Shown: positions 54,024-62,924 of the stretch, piece by piece | Numbering within the stretch: position 1 is the first letter of the stretch | How the letters are laid out: each line of letters begins with the position of its first letter | Assembly: GCA_036489885.1 (NCBI GenBank) | Contig: DASXEW010000003.1 | Location: forward strand, 744,001-808,000 | Length of the DNA: 64,000 nt | Reading direction: 5' to 3' | DNA from: Candidatus Baltobacteraceae bacterium | Lineage (GTDB): Bacteria > Vulcanimicrobiota > Vulcanimicrobiia > Vulcanimicrobiales > Vulcanimicrobiaceae | Notes under the pieces: generated by a model | Databases searched by the model: none | What the model was told of the DNA's origin: nothing | What the model saw: the letters and a program-made list of their open reading frames with translations, nothing else | Made by a program: the position numbers and the translations under genes

Positions 54024-55011
54024 GCCGTCGCGCGTAATCCTTTGCGAAATACGTAATGATGATGTCGGCGCCGGCACGGGCGAACGAAAGCAGCAGCTCG
54101 TCGACGATTCGCTCTTCATCGATCCAGCCGTTTTGCGCGGCGGCTTTCACCATCGCGTATTCGCCGCTGACATTGTACACCGCGACCGGAAGGTCGACGT
54201 GATCGCGTACGCTGCGCACGACATCGAGATACGCCAACGCCGGCTTGACCATGACGACGTCGGCGCCTTCGTCGATGTCGAGGAATACTTCGCGCAACGC
54301 TTCACGTGCATTGGCCGGATCCATCTGATAGCTACGCCGGTCGCCGAACGCGGGCGTCGAATCGGCGGCTTCGCGGAACGGTCCATAGAACGCGGATGCA
54401 TATTTCGCCGAATACGCCATGATCGAGACGTTCGTGTATCCGTCGTCGTCGAGCGCGCGCCGGATTGCGCCGACGCGCCCGTCCATCATGTCGGAGGGTG
54501 CAATGACGTCGACGCCGGCTTGTGCGTACGTAAGCGCCGTGCGAACCAGTATCTCGACCGTTGCATCGTTCTCGACTTCACCACGTGCATCGAGCACGCC
54601 GCAATGTCCGTGATCGGTGTACTCGCAATTGCAAAGATCGGCGATGACGAGCATTTGCGGAAGCGCGGCTTTGATGGCGCGCGCGGCATTCTGCACGACA
54701 CCGTGCGGATCGTAGTTCGACGTTGCGGTCGCGTCTTTGAAATCCGGAATCCCGAAGAGCAACACCGCGCGAATGCCGGCGCTCGCGAGCTCCTTCGCTT
54801 CGGTGACGGCGACGTCGGCGGAGATGCGCGCAACGCCCGGCATGCTCGAGATGGGTTCGCGCACGCCGTTCCCCGCGACGATGAACATTGGCTGGACCAG
54901 GCCGGCCAGATTGACCCGCGTTTCGCGGACCATATCGCGGATCGCTGGGTTCGCCCGCAGGCGCCGGGGGCGGCTCACGAGCGTGAGGATCCGCTTATCT
55001 TGGAGCTGCAT
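54016..55011 (-). CDS. hemB: Porphobilinogen synthase
   Basis: 331 residues from ATG 55011 (MQLQDKRIL); ten upstream codons are not needed. It condenses two 5-aminolevulinates to porphobilinogen. The Schiff-base lysines lie in MAYSAKYAS and [10 protein letters not shown]. The zinc-binding cysteines are in [14 protein letters not shown], placing it in the zinc-dependent rather than the magnesium-only group. It overlaps the upstream fusion gene by 17 nt and mobA by 8 nt. Confidence 0.96.
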   Translation of the reverse strand: MQLQDKRILTLVSRPRRLRANPAIRDMVRETRVNLAGLVQPMFIVAGNGVREPISSMPGVARISADVAVTEAKELASAGIRAVLLFGIPDFKDATATSNYDPHGVVQNAARAIKAALPQMLVIADLCNCEYTDHGHCGVLDARGEVENDATVEILVRTALTYAQAGVDVIAPSDMMDGRVGAIRRALDDDGYTNVSIMAYSAKYASAFYGPFREAADSTPAFGDRRSYQMDPANAREALREVFLDIDEGADVVMVKPALAYLDVVRSVRDHVDLPVAVYNVSGEYAMVKAAAQNGWIDEERIVDELLLSFARAGADIIITYFAKDYARRHA

Positions 55012-56368
55012 CCGTCGCTCTTTCGAGGGGTAGGCTCGCAAATTCCGCCGCTAAGGCCGTACCCAGTTGCTCGGCCTCGTCCGTGCCGGTCGCCGGCCCT
55101 CCGCGTTCGGCGCGGAGCACTCGCCCGTCATCCAGACCTACCGCCGCCCGGACGATCATCATCCGCGAAGCGGCGTCGAGGACGGCATTGGCCCCGATCG
55201 GTGCGGCGCAGCCGCCGCGCATGGTCCGCATAAAGGCGCGCTCGGCGATCACTTCCAGCTCAGCGTTCCCATCGTTGAGCGCGCTTCGCAAAACTGCCCC
55301 GAGCGGATCGTCGCGCCGTGCTTCGACTGCGAGCGCACCTTGCGCCGCGGCTGGTACCAGCGTTTCGCTTGGAAACGGGATGCTGTAGCGCGCACTCTCT
55401 CCGAGCCGATCGATTCCGGCGGCCGCCAGAACGATTGCATCGAACTCGCGCTCGGCGAGCTTACGCAAGCGTGTATCCACATTGCCTCGAATCGTGACGT
55501 ATTCGAGATCACCGCGTATGGCCGCAAGCTGAGCGCGCCGCCGCGGGCTGGATGTACCGACACGCGCGCCGCTCGGTAGCGCATCGAAATTTTCGAAACG
55601 GTCGCTGCAGAAGACGTCGCGGGGATCGGCGCGTTCGACGATCGCGACAATCTCCATATCCTCAGGCAGCGTGCTGGGAAGATCTTTACACGAATGGACG
55701 GCATAATCAGCGCGGCGATCGCGCAGTGCAAGCTCGAGCTCGCGCACGAAGACGTTGTCTGTGCCGATGGCCGTAATGGCACGGTCTTGCACTTGATCGC
55801 CCTTCGTCGTGATGTTGACGACGGTCGATGCAATGCCGCTGCGCGCAAGCTTTGCCATGACGAGCCGGGTTTGCGTCATCGCAAGCCGGCTCGCGCGCGA
55901 CGCGCATACGAGCGTTTCCGAAAGGCTGCGCTCGACGAGTGCGCCGATGCGTTCGCGCACGAGCTTTGCGACGGCGGGAGACGTCCCGCTCGTGTCGACC
56001 GCGATCGTCAGCGAATCGCGGCGATGCACCGAAGGTGTCGAGAAATCGCCGCGCTCGGCCCGGCTCGCATCGTTGACCAGGATCCCGTGCGCACGTGCCG
56101 CTTCGACGACTGAGGCGTTGACCGTGTCGTCATCCGTCGCCGCGAACACGAGCGAAGCGCCCGCGACGTCCGAGGCCTCAAAAGGTCGCTGCTGCACTTC
56201 TATGCGACGTTCGTCGGACAGCTGCGCGAGCGCCGGTGTCAAACCCGGTGAGACCACACGCACCGTTGCGCCGGCATCCAAAAGGACGGCAATCTTACGC
56301 TCGGCGACGCTGCCGCCGCCGATGACGACTGCGAGACGCCCGCGCATGTTTAGCGCGATAGGATACAC
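54995..56368 (-). CDS. hemC: Fused precorrin-2 dehydrogenase and porphobilinogen deaminase
   Basis: 457 residues from GTG 56368. Residues 1 to about 148 match the CysG/Met8p N-terminal domain: [24 protein letters not shown] binds NAD, and [15 protein letters not shown] includes the catalytic-aspartate region. It oxidises precorrin-2 to sirohydrochlorin and may insert iron. Residues 151-457 are HemC: HSCKDLP (224-232 region), [11 protein letters not shown] and the dipyrromethane-cofactor cysteine Cys387 in [10 protein letters not shown]. HemC builds hydroxymethylbilane. This fusion joins steps before and after uroporphyrinogen III. Confidence 0.93.
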   Translation of the reverse strand: MYPIALNMRGRLAVVIGGGSVAERKIAVLLDAGATVRVVSPGLTPALAQLSDERRIEVQQRPFEASDVAGASLVFAATDDDTVNASVVEAARAHGILVNDASRAERGDFSTPSVHRRDSLTIAVDTSGTSPAVAKLVRERIGALVERSLSETLVCASRASRLAMTQTRLVMAKLARSGIASTVVNITTKGDQVQDRAITAIGTDNVFVRELELALRDRRADYAVHSCKDLPSTLPEDMEIVAIVERADPRDVFCSDRFENFDALPSGARVGTSSPRRRAQLAAIRGDLEYVTIRGNVDTRLRKLAEREFDAIVLAAAGIDRLGESARYSIPFPSETLVPAAAQGALAVEARRDDPLGAVLRSALNDGNAELEVIAERAFMRTMRGGCAAPIGANAVLDAASRMMIVRAAVGLDDGRVLRAERGGPATGTDEAEQLGTALAAEFASLPLERATDAAPR

Positions 56369-56422
56369 GCGTTTCCCGTTCGCGCCGGGAGGCGCTGCGC
56401 CCCCGAACGAAGCTCGCCGCCC

Positions 56423-58054
56423 ATGTCAGGCGCCATGCGCACGGCGCTCTTAGGAGCGCTTGTCGCCGCGATCGCCACGCTTCCGGGGCTCGGAACGGGG
56501 ACACTTTGGGACAATAGTGAGACCACCTACGGTGAGGTCGCTCGCGAGATTTTGCTGACCCACGATTGGGTCGTTATGCATTTGAACTTGACGCCTTGGT
56601 TCGTGCAGCCGCCGCTTTACTTCTGGACCGCAGCGGCGTTCGCGAAAATCTTCGGGGTGGGCACCTTCGCCTTGCGGCTCCCCTCGGCGCTCGCAACGGT
56701 CGCGATGGGTGCGACGATCGGTTACGCGACCGCGACCCTGGCGGGCTCGCGCGTCGGCCTGTATGGAGCAGTCGTTCTCTCGACGAGCTTGATGCAAGCG
56801 GTGATCGGACGCATGGCGATCATGGACGCGCTGCTCGATCTCGCCATCGCCGTCGGGATTCTCGCACTCTTTCGCGCCTTTACCGGAGGCAGACCGGTTC
56901 TTTCGGTAATCGGCGCCGGGCTTGCAATCGCGCTCGGAATTCTCGCCAAGGGTCCCGTTGCGTTCGTCGTCGTCGCGATCGTCATCGTGCCGTGGTTCGT
57001 GTGGGAGCGATATTCGGGCGCGCGTCTGTCGTATCCGCCGGTGTGGTCGTGGTTTGCGGCGCTCGCGCTCTTGCTGGCGATCGACACGCCGTGGTTCGCG
57101 CTGTTTGTTTCGCACGCCGGCCCTTCCGCCTTCGACGAGTTGATCGGACACTACACGTTCGGCCGTTACGTCGGTACCATCGAGAATCAGAGTGGCCCGA
57201 TTTGGTATTACGTGCCGGTTGTGATTCTCGGATTCTTTCCGTGGATCGCGTACTTGCCCGGAGCAATCGCGAGTGCATGGCGGCGTGCAAGCACGCCGAA
57301 CGGTCTCGGCATTCACGTCGCGCGGCTCGCACTGGTGTGGAGCGTCGTGCCATTCGTCTTTTTTAGCCTGGCGGGAACGAAGCTTCCGAACTATTTAGCG
57401 GTTGAGCTGCCGGCGCTTGCGATCCTCGTTGCACTCTGGTTCGATCAGCTTGCCCAAGGCGAACATCGCCGCAGCGCCGTCATTGCGACGGCCGTCATTC
57501 CCCTTACGATCGGCGCCGTCGCAATCGCGATCGCCGTCTTTGCGCGCAACGCACACATCCTGGCCGGAACGGAAGCGGTGCTCGGTGACCTCGCGATCAT
57601 GGGCGCGATCATCTTCGTCGGCTCGATCGCAACGCTCGTGTTCTTATGGATGAACCGGACTGCGACGGCACCCTACGTGTTCGCCGCAACTGCGATTGTA
57701 ATGGTGACGTATACGGTCCTCGTTGGCGAGCCGCACGCCGAGCGCTACAAGCCGGTTCCGCAGCTCGCAGCGGTTATTCGCGCGCAGGCGCACGAGGGAG
57801 ACGTCGTTGCGATTCAGGGCGTTGCCGGCGGCTACGGTTTGATTTTCTACACGCAACCGCACGTCGAGGTCATCGGTGCGGACGCCGATGCGCACGGCGT
57901 GCTCTGTCCGGCTCGCCGTGCGTTCTTCATCACCTCGAAGCAGCGCGCTCGCGGCGCCGACATCGACGGACATGAAAAGCACGTCGTCGCCACCTCAGGC
58001 AACGACGTGCTCTTGCTGTTTACTTCAGTTCGGCCTGAACCTGAGCCGTGCTAA
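56423..58054 (+). CDS. GT39/ArnT-like membrane glycosyltransferase
   Basis: 543 residues with about twelve membrane helices. The acidic first loop DNSETTYGEVAREIL corresponds to the catalytic D/E motif of ArnT/PMT family enzymes (usually DE-R-Y-E). TPWFVQPPLYFW and GTKLPNYLAVELPALA are also typical. It would transfer a sugar from a polyprenyl-phosphate donor to lipid A, a protein or a glycan. It is divergent from the tetrapyrrole operon, and its last 35 nt overlap the cytochrome b/c gene tail to tail. Confidence 0.87.
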   Translation: MSGAMRTALLGALVAAIATLPGLGTGTLWDNSETTYGEVAREILLTHDWVVMHLNLTPWFVQPPLYFWTAAAFAKIFGVGTFALRLPSALATVAMGATIGYATATLAGSRVGLYGAVVLSTSLMQAVIGRMAIMDALLDLAIAVGILALFRAFTGGRPVLSVIGAGLAIALGILAKGPVAFVVVAIVIVPWFVWERYSGARLSYPPVWSWFAALALLLAIDTPWFALFVSHAGPSAFDELIGHYTFGRYVGTIENQSGPIWYYVPVVILGFFPWIAYLPGAIASAWRRASTPNGLGIHVARLALVWSVVPFVFFSLAGTKLPNYLAVELPALAILVALWFDQLAQGEHRRSAVIATAVIPLTIGAVAIAIAVFARNAHILAGTEAVLGDLAIMGAIIFVGSIATLVFLWMNRTATAPYVFAATAIVMVTYTVLVGEPHAERYKPVPQLAAVIRAQAHEGDVVAIQGVAGGYGLIFYTQPHVEVIGADADAHGVLCPARRAFFITSKQRARGADIDGHEKHVVATSGNDVLLLFTSVRPEPEPC

Positions 58055-59519
58055 CGGCCGAGGCTTTGTTGCCCCACGTGCTGCGAATGTACGTGAGAAC
58101 GCCCGCAATCTCGTCCGGTTTGAGCTGAGCTTTCCACGGCGGCATCGTTCCGTTGTAGGTCGTTCCGCCAACGTTCAGCGGACCGGTCTTACCGTTGAGA
58201 ACGATGTGAATGATGTCTTTGGGATCAGCCGCGGTGACTGCGCTGTTGCCGGCGAGCGGCGGGAACGCGCCGGGCGTACCCTGACCGGTTGCGCCGTGGC
58301 AAGCCGTGCAGTTATTGTTGTAAACCGTCGCGCCGGCTGACGAGGCAGCGCTTACGCCGGGCTGGCCTGCAGCCGAACCGGTCGGCGCAAGCGGCGCAGC
58401 TGCAGCGGCTGCGACTTTCGCAGCGTCGGCACCGCCGGGGACTGTCGGCGCAGTTTGCCCGCGCGCATCGGCCTTAGCGTTGACGGTTGACTGACCGCCA
58501 ATCGAAAGTCCGGCAGCAATAAGGATGAAGACGGCGGTGACGACGAGCGCCGCAGGCCGCCTGTGAACCTCACGGCTCGGATTGCGATCGAGCCACGGCA
58601 AGAGAATGAGGAACAGTACGCCGAGAGTGGGGATGACGATCGTGCCGACGAGCTGCCCGAATTGCCCCGGGAAGATCTCCAGCAAGAAATAGAGCCCCAT
58701 GAAATACCAAGCCGGCGAGGGGACGAATTGATCGTTATTCGGATCGGCTTTGGCATCGAGCGGCGCCGGTGAAAGCACCGCAAGAATAACGATGACCAGC
58801 AACACGACGAGCGAGGCGACCGTGTCCATGAACATCTGATTGGGCCAGAAGCGCCCCGGCTTGAGCTTCGAGCGGTCGTCTTTCGGCGGCCCAGCGGAGC
58901 CGTTGTGCCGGAAGATGATGAGATGCACGGCAACCAGCAAGACGAGGATCAGCGGCGTCAACCACACGTGGATGCCGAAGAACTTGTTGAGCGTCAGCGT
59001 GTTCATGACCGGGCCGCCTTGCAGCCAGTTCTGCAAGAACGGACCCGCGATCGGCGCCGCACCGGTGATGTTCAGCGAGACTTGCGATGCGAAGTACGCG
59101 TTGAGATCCCAGGGCAGCAGATAGCCGGTGAGTCCGAGCACGAGCGTCAGAATGAAGAGCACGATGCCGACGACCCATTGCAGCTCGCGCGGGCGCTTAT
59201 ATGCACCCCAGACCGCGACTTGCACGAGGTGCATCGCGACCAGTGCGATCATCGCCGTCGCACCCCAATAGTGCAGGCTGATGATAAACTGACCGAACGG
59301 AACTTTTTGATAGATGAAGAGCGTCGACTCCCACGCGCTCGCCGCGGACGGCGCGTAGTACATCGTGAGGAAAATGCCCGTGACGATCTGTAAGATCATT
59401 GCGAACAACGTCGCGCTTCCGAAAACGTACCAATAAGACGGTCCGCCGGGAACATCCTCGGTTAGGAAACTCTTCGTCATGCTGACGAAGCCGGTGCGTG
59501 ATTCGAGCCAATTCATCAT
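58020..59519 (-). CDS. Cytochrome b fused to cytochrome c (bc complex)
   Basis: 499 residues. The cytochrome b part (1 to about 345) has heme ligands H83/H97 and H184/H199. The 14-residue gap in the second pair is the cytochrome b6-type spacing. The Qo motif PEWY reads P269-A-W-Y272. After an Ala/Pro-rich linker, residues 395-499 form a cytochrome c domain (CTACH at 404-408, axial Met in GTMPPW). The fusion would carry electrons from quinol via the Rieske protein to a terminal acceptor. It lies 9 nt downstream of the Rieske gene. Confidence 0.93.
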   Translation of the reverse strand: MMNWLESRTGFVSMTKSFLTEDVPGGPSYWYVFGSATLFAMILQIVTGIFLTMYYAPSAASAWESTLFIYQKVPFGQFIISLHYWGATAMIALVAMHLVQVAVWGAYKRPRELQWVVGIVLFILTLVLGLTGYLLPWDLNAYFASQVSLNITGAAPIAGPFLQNWLQGGPVMNTLTLNKFFGIHVWLTPLILVLLVAVHLIIFRHNGSAGPPKDDRSKLKPGRFWPNQMFMDTVASLVVLLVIVILAVLSPAPLDAKADPNNDQFVPSPAWYFMGLYFLLEIFPGQFGQLVGTIVIPTLGVLFLILLPWLDRNPSREVHRRPAALVVTAVFILIAAGLSIGGQSTVNAKADARGQTAPTVPGGADAAKVAAAAAAPLAPTGSAAGQPGVSAASSAGATVYNNNCTACHGATGQGTPGAFPPLAGNSAVTAADPKDIIHIVLNGKTGPLNVGGTTYNGTMPPWKAQLKPDEIAGVLTYIRSTWGNKASAVSTAQVQAELK

Positions 59520-59528
59520 GATGCGCGC

Positions 59529-60197
59529 TTAACTGTAACTAACGATGACGCGGTCAGGCGTCGAGCTTTTATAACGGATCCACGTGACCTCGGCTTTGCC
59601 GGTTTGTTCGCGCAGCGGCAGCGGATCGAGTCCGCGCGGCGCGGGACCCGCAGTACGCTCGCCGTTACGATCGTACGTCGAGTTGTGGCACGGGCAGAAG
59701 AAAATGCTCTTGCTGTCATCCCATGCGAAACGACAACCCAGGTGCGGGCAGATCGACGAGAAGATCACGTAGCCCGCCGTGTAAATCTGATCCGTGTACG
59801 GCACCTGTTCGGCTTTCGACGCATCGGGCGGGAAAAGATCGGTGCGCTCCGTTTTCATCTTTTCGAACTGCGCCGGGCTCATCTTCACGCCCCAAACGTA
59901 GTCCGAAGTCCCTTCCGGTAGGAAGTAACCGTCGGTCGTTTTGCGCGTGAACGAGATCTTCAGCGGTGCTGCGCTCGTCGTGAGCTTCGTCCAGTCGTTT
60001 TGATCGACTGGTGACCATGCCTCGGCGGAAAGCTCATTGATCTTTTTACCGGGCACGCTGTATGCAAGCAGCGGCACGCCGATAACGAGACCGATCACGG
60101 TTCCGAGTACGATCGTGGCATTCGCCATGAATGCCCGACGGCTTTGCTCTTCCGGCGTTCCCGGATCGAGGTACGCCTCCGCGTGGACTTGTGACAC
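59529..60197 (-). CDS. Rieske iron-sulfur subunit of the bc complex
   Basis: 222 residues from GTG 60197 with AGGAG upstream. A twin-arginine (SRRAF, 19-23) and a membrane helix (about 27-47) precede the cluster domain. Ligands are C150/H152 and C168/H171, with C155 and C170 placed for the stabilising disulfide (CPHLGC and CPCH). It accepts the first electron from quinol and hands it to the cytochrome c domain of the neighbouring fusion. Confidence 0.95.
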   Translation of the reverse strand: MSQVHAEAYLDPGTPEEQSRRAFMANATIVLGTVIGLVIGVPLLAYSVPGKKINELSAEAWSPVDQNDWTKLTTSAAPLKISFTRKTTDGYFLPEGTSDYVWGVKMSPAQFEKMKTERTDLFPPDASKAEQVPYTDQIYTAGYVIFSSICPHLGCRFAWDDSKSIFFCPCHNSTYDRNGERTAGPAPRGLDPLPLREQTGKAEVTWIRYKSSTPDRVIVSYS

Positions 60198-60286
60198 GAA
60201 GTTGTCTCCTAAGACTTAAAAGGAGTGCGACCAGGCCAGCTTAGCCACACGCGACCTACACCCTTGCCGACTTTTTCGGCAGGCGC

Positions 60287-61738
60287 TCAGCTAGAACAAC
60301 TTACTACCAGATGGCGGCCCCACTCGGGTGGGGGCGCGGCATAGGCATCGTGCTCGGGTTGTTCGTCGAACGGACGCCGTAAGACGGCGAGTAGCCGGCG
60401 GACCTCTGAGAAGTCTTTCTGCTCGGCTTTCTCGATCGCGGTTTGCGCGAGGTAGTTACGTAGGACGAACTTCGGATTGACCGCGTTCATCTTCGCACGA
60501 CGCTCGGCGTCCGCGCTGCCTTCATGCATAAGGCGAGTCCGGTACCGTTCGAGCCACGCGGCGATCCGTTCGCGATCCGTGAACCACCCGCTGAACTCGA
60601 CGTCCTCGCTTTGCGTGACGGTCGAAAGCGAGCGCCACGCGCGTGAGTAGTCGCTATCGTCGAGATCCATCGCTTCCATCAGATCGCCGAGCAACAACGC
60701 GTCATCGTCTTCAATCGTACGCAGTCCGAGCTTCGCGCGCAGCTCGCCGAGATACGCGTCACGGAAAATCGGCTCGAAGCCCTCGAGCGCGGCTTTGGCC
60801 GGCTCGAGCTCGAGCAGCGAGCTCATCGCCTCGGCGAGCGCATAACAGTTCCACAGCGCGATCGTCGGCTGCCGGTCGAATGCGTAGCGGCCAGTCTCAT
60901 CGGTATGGTTGCAGATGAAGCCGGGCTTGTAGGCATCGAGAAAACCGTACGGACCGTAGTCGATCGTCAGCCCGAGGATCGACATGTTGTCGGTGTTCAT
61001 GACGCCGTGCGCAAAGCCCACGGCCTGCCATTTGGCGATCAGACGTGCCGTGCGCTCCACGATCTCGCGGAGCAACGCGATGTATGGCTGCTCTTCATCA
61101 CGGAGTTCCGGATAGTAGCGTTCGAGCAGATAGTCGGCAAGACGCTTTACGAGATCGGTGCGTCCGCGATAGTGGAAAACCTCAAAGGTTCCAAAGCGCA
61201 CGTGCGAAGGCGCAAGGCGTGAAAGCACCGCAGCGGTTTCGGCGCGCTCGCGGTAGACCGCTTCGTCGCTACCGACGAGGCAAAGCCCACGCGTCGTCGG
61301 AATGTCGAGCGCGTGCATGGCCTCGCTGCACAAGAATTCGCGAATCGTCGAACGCAACACGGCGCGTCCATCGGCCCAGCGCGAAAACGCGGTTAGGCCC
61401 GCGCCCTTGAGCTGCCATTCGTAACCGTTGATCTCTCCAAGCGTGATCGCGCGGCCGTCGCCGAGCTGAGGAACCCACGCTCCGAATTGATGTCCCGCGT
61501 AAACCGTTGCAATCGGTTGCGCACCCGGCGGTACCGCGTTGCCGGCGGCGATGGCGAGAAAGCCGGGATCCTCAGCGGCGGCGACGGGGTCGACGTCGAC
61601 AAGCCGAGCTGCGTCAGGACTGATCGCCACCAGATACGGGTCCGGCAGCGGCGAGGGCTCGCGCTGCTCGTAAAACTCAGGTGGTAAGAATGCGTAGCCC
61701 GCTTTTGTCATCCCGAGCGTAGAGGGATCGCCGATCAT
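60287..61738 (-). CDS. selO: SelO/YdiU protein adenylyltransferase
   Basis: 483 residues from ATG 61738 (another ATG at 61711). It is a pseudokinase-fold AMP transferase that modifies Ser, Thr and Tyr of redox proteins. Stretches typical of SelO include YAGHQFGAWVPQLGDGRA, GAGLTAFSRWADGRAVLRS, HGVMNTDNMSILG and DYGPYGFLD. The C-terminus ends VVSCSS, with cysteine where animal SelO has selenocysteine (U-S-S). It is divergent from the M20 peptidase. Confidence 0.94.
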   Translation of the reverse strand: MIGDPSTLGMTKAGYAFLPPEFYEQREPSPLPDPYLVAISPDAARLVDVDPVAAAEDPGFLAIAAGNAVPPGAQPIATVYAGHQFGAWVPQLGDGRAITLGEINGYEWQLKGAGLTAFSRWADGRAVLRSTIREFLCSEAMHALDIPTTRGLCLVGSDEAVYRERAETAAVLSRLAPSHVRFGTFEVFHYRGRTDLVKRLADYLLERYYPELRDEEQPYIALLREIVERTARLIAKWQAVGFAHGVMNTDNMSILGLTIDYGPYGFLDAYKPGFICNHTDETGRYAFDRQPTIALWNCYALAEAMSSLLELEPAKAALEGFEPIFRDAYLGELRAKLGLRTIEDDDALLLGDLMEAMDLDDSDYSRAWRSLSTVTQSEDVEFSGWFTDRERIAAWLERYRTRLMHEGSADAERRAKMNAVNPKFVLRNYLAQTAIEKAEQKDFSEVRRLLAVLRRPFDEQPEHDAYAAPPPEWGRHLVVSCSS

Positions 61739-61770
61739 GCTCGCATCAACCCCGGGGAGTCGCATTCTCG

Positions 61771-62910
61771 TTGCAGAAACGCGCGCCCGTGAAGTCTGCA
61801 CTAGAAACGCTGCGGGAACGCCGCGGCGAGATGCTCGAAGATTTGCGCCGCTGCGTCGAAATCGAAACACCGTCGCGTGACAAGGCGCGCTGCGACTCGT
61901 TCATTCCGTTTTTCAGCGAGCTCGCGACCCAATACGGCGCGCGCTGCGAACGCATCGCCAACCCTGAGGGCGGCGATCACGTTGTCTTGCGCTGGGGTTC
62001 CGAGAAAGCGCCCGTTCTCTTCGTCGGTCACTACGATACGGTTTGGCCGGCCGGAACGCTCGCGCGCAAACCGTTTACCGTTGCGGACGGCGTCGCACGC
62101 GGCCCAGGAATTTTCGACATGAAAGCCGGCTTGGTGCAAGCGCTCTGGGCGGCGAAACTCTTGCACGAAGAAACGAGCGCACCGCCGATCGTTTTCTTTG
62201 TAAATTCTGACGAGGAGATTGGTAGCCTGACCTCCAGAGGTCGGATCGAACAAGAAGCCCGAGCGTCGCGTGCGACGCTCGTGTTCGAGCCCTCGTTTCA
62301 CGGCAAAGTAAAAACGGCGCGCAAAGGCGTCGGCATCTATACCGTCGAGGTCGAGGGCCGCGCCGCGCACGCGGGCTCCGAACCGGAAAAAGGCATCAAT
62401 GCAATCCACGAGCTGGCGCGCGCAACGCTTGCGATCCACACGCTGAACGATCCCGCGAAGGGGACGACCATCAACGTCGACGTCGTTGCGGGCGGTACGG
62501 TTCGCAATACGATTCCGCCGTACGCGCGCGGTGAGATCGACATGCGCGTCGCGACGAATGCGGAGGCCGAGCGCATCGAAAAAGCCATGCGGGCCTTGCA
62601 TCCGCATCATCCGGAGGCGAAATTCACGATAACGGGAGGACTCAACCGTCCGCCGATGGAGCGCACGCCAAAGATTGCCGCGCTCTACACACGCGCACGC
62701 GAAGTCGCTTCACGCCTGGGTTTCACGCTCGGCGAAGCCTCGGTCGGCGGTGGAAGCGACGGCAATTTCGCGGCCGCAGTCGGCGCGGCCGTCCTCGACG
62801 GCATCGGTGCGCTCGGAGAAGGCTCGCACGCCGAGCACGAGCACGTCATCGTCGATGGGCTGGCCGAACGTACGGCACTGGTCGTCGAGCTGCTGCGCTC
62901 GTTACCCTAA
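61771..62910 (+). CDS. M20-family metallopeptidase (carboxypeptidase G2-like)
   Basis: 379 residues from TTG 61771; a GTG at 61789 is an alternative. Zinc-binding and catalytic positions are visible: VGHYDTVWPAG (first His and Asp), GPGIFDMKAG (bridging Asp), NSDEEIGS (catalytic Glu pair) and GGGSDGNF. A dimerisation domain (about 180-290, GRAAHAGSEPEKGINAI) interrupts the catalytic one. Members remove C-terminal glutamate or hydrolyse dipeptides. There is no signal peptide, so it is probably cytoplasmic. Confidence 0.9.
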   Translation: MQKRAPVKSALETLRERRGEMLEDLRRCVEIETPSRDKARCDSFIPFFSELATQYGARCERIANPEGGDHVVLRWGSEKAPVLFVGHYDTVWPAGTLARKPFTVADGVARGPGIFDMKAGLVQALWAAKLLHEETSAPPIVFFVNSDEEIGSLTSRGRIEQEARASRATLVFEPSFHGKVKTARKGVGIYTVEVEGRAAHAGSEPEKGINAIHELARATLAIHTLNDPAKGTTINVDVVAGGTVRNTIPPYARGEIDMRVATNAEAERIEKAMRALHPHHPEAKFTITGGLNRPPMERTPKIAALYTRAREVASRLGFTLGEASVGGGSDGNFAAAVGAAVLDGIGALGEGSHAEHEHVIVDGLAERTALVVELLRSLP

Positions 62911-62924
62911 GCTGATCGCCGGCG

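Noticed and set aside
53638-55233. A 531-codon open frame on the plus strand
   Set aside because: It is antisense to mobA, hemB and the hemC fusion, with Arg/His-rich composition and no motifs; a GC-rich shadow frame.
56350-56370. A -10 box TATCCT upstream of the hemC fusion
   Set aside because: It lies inside the first codons (GTG TAT CCT) of the protein, and no -35 fits.
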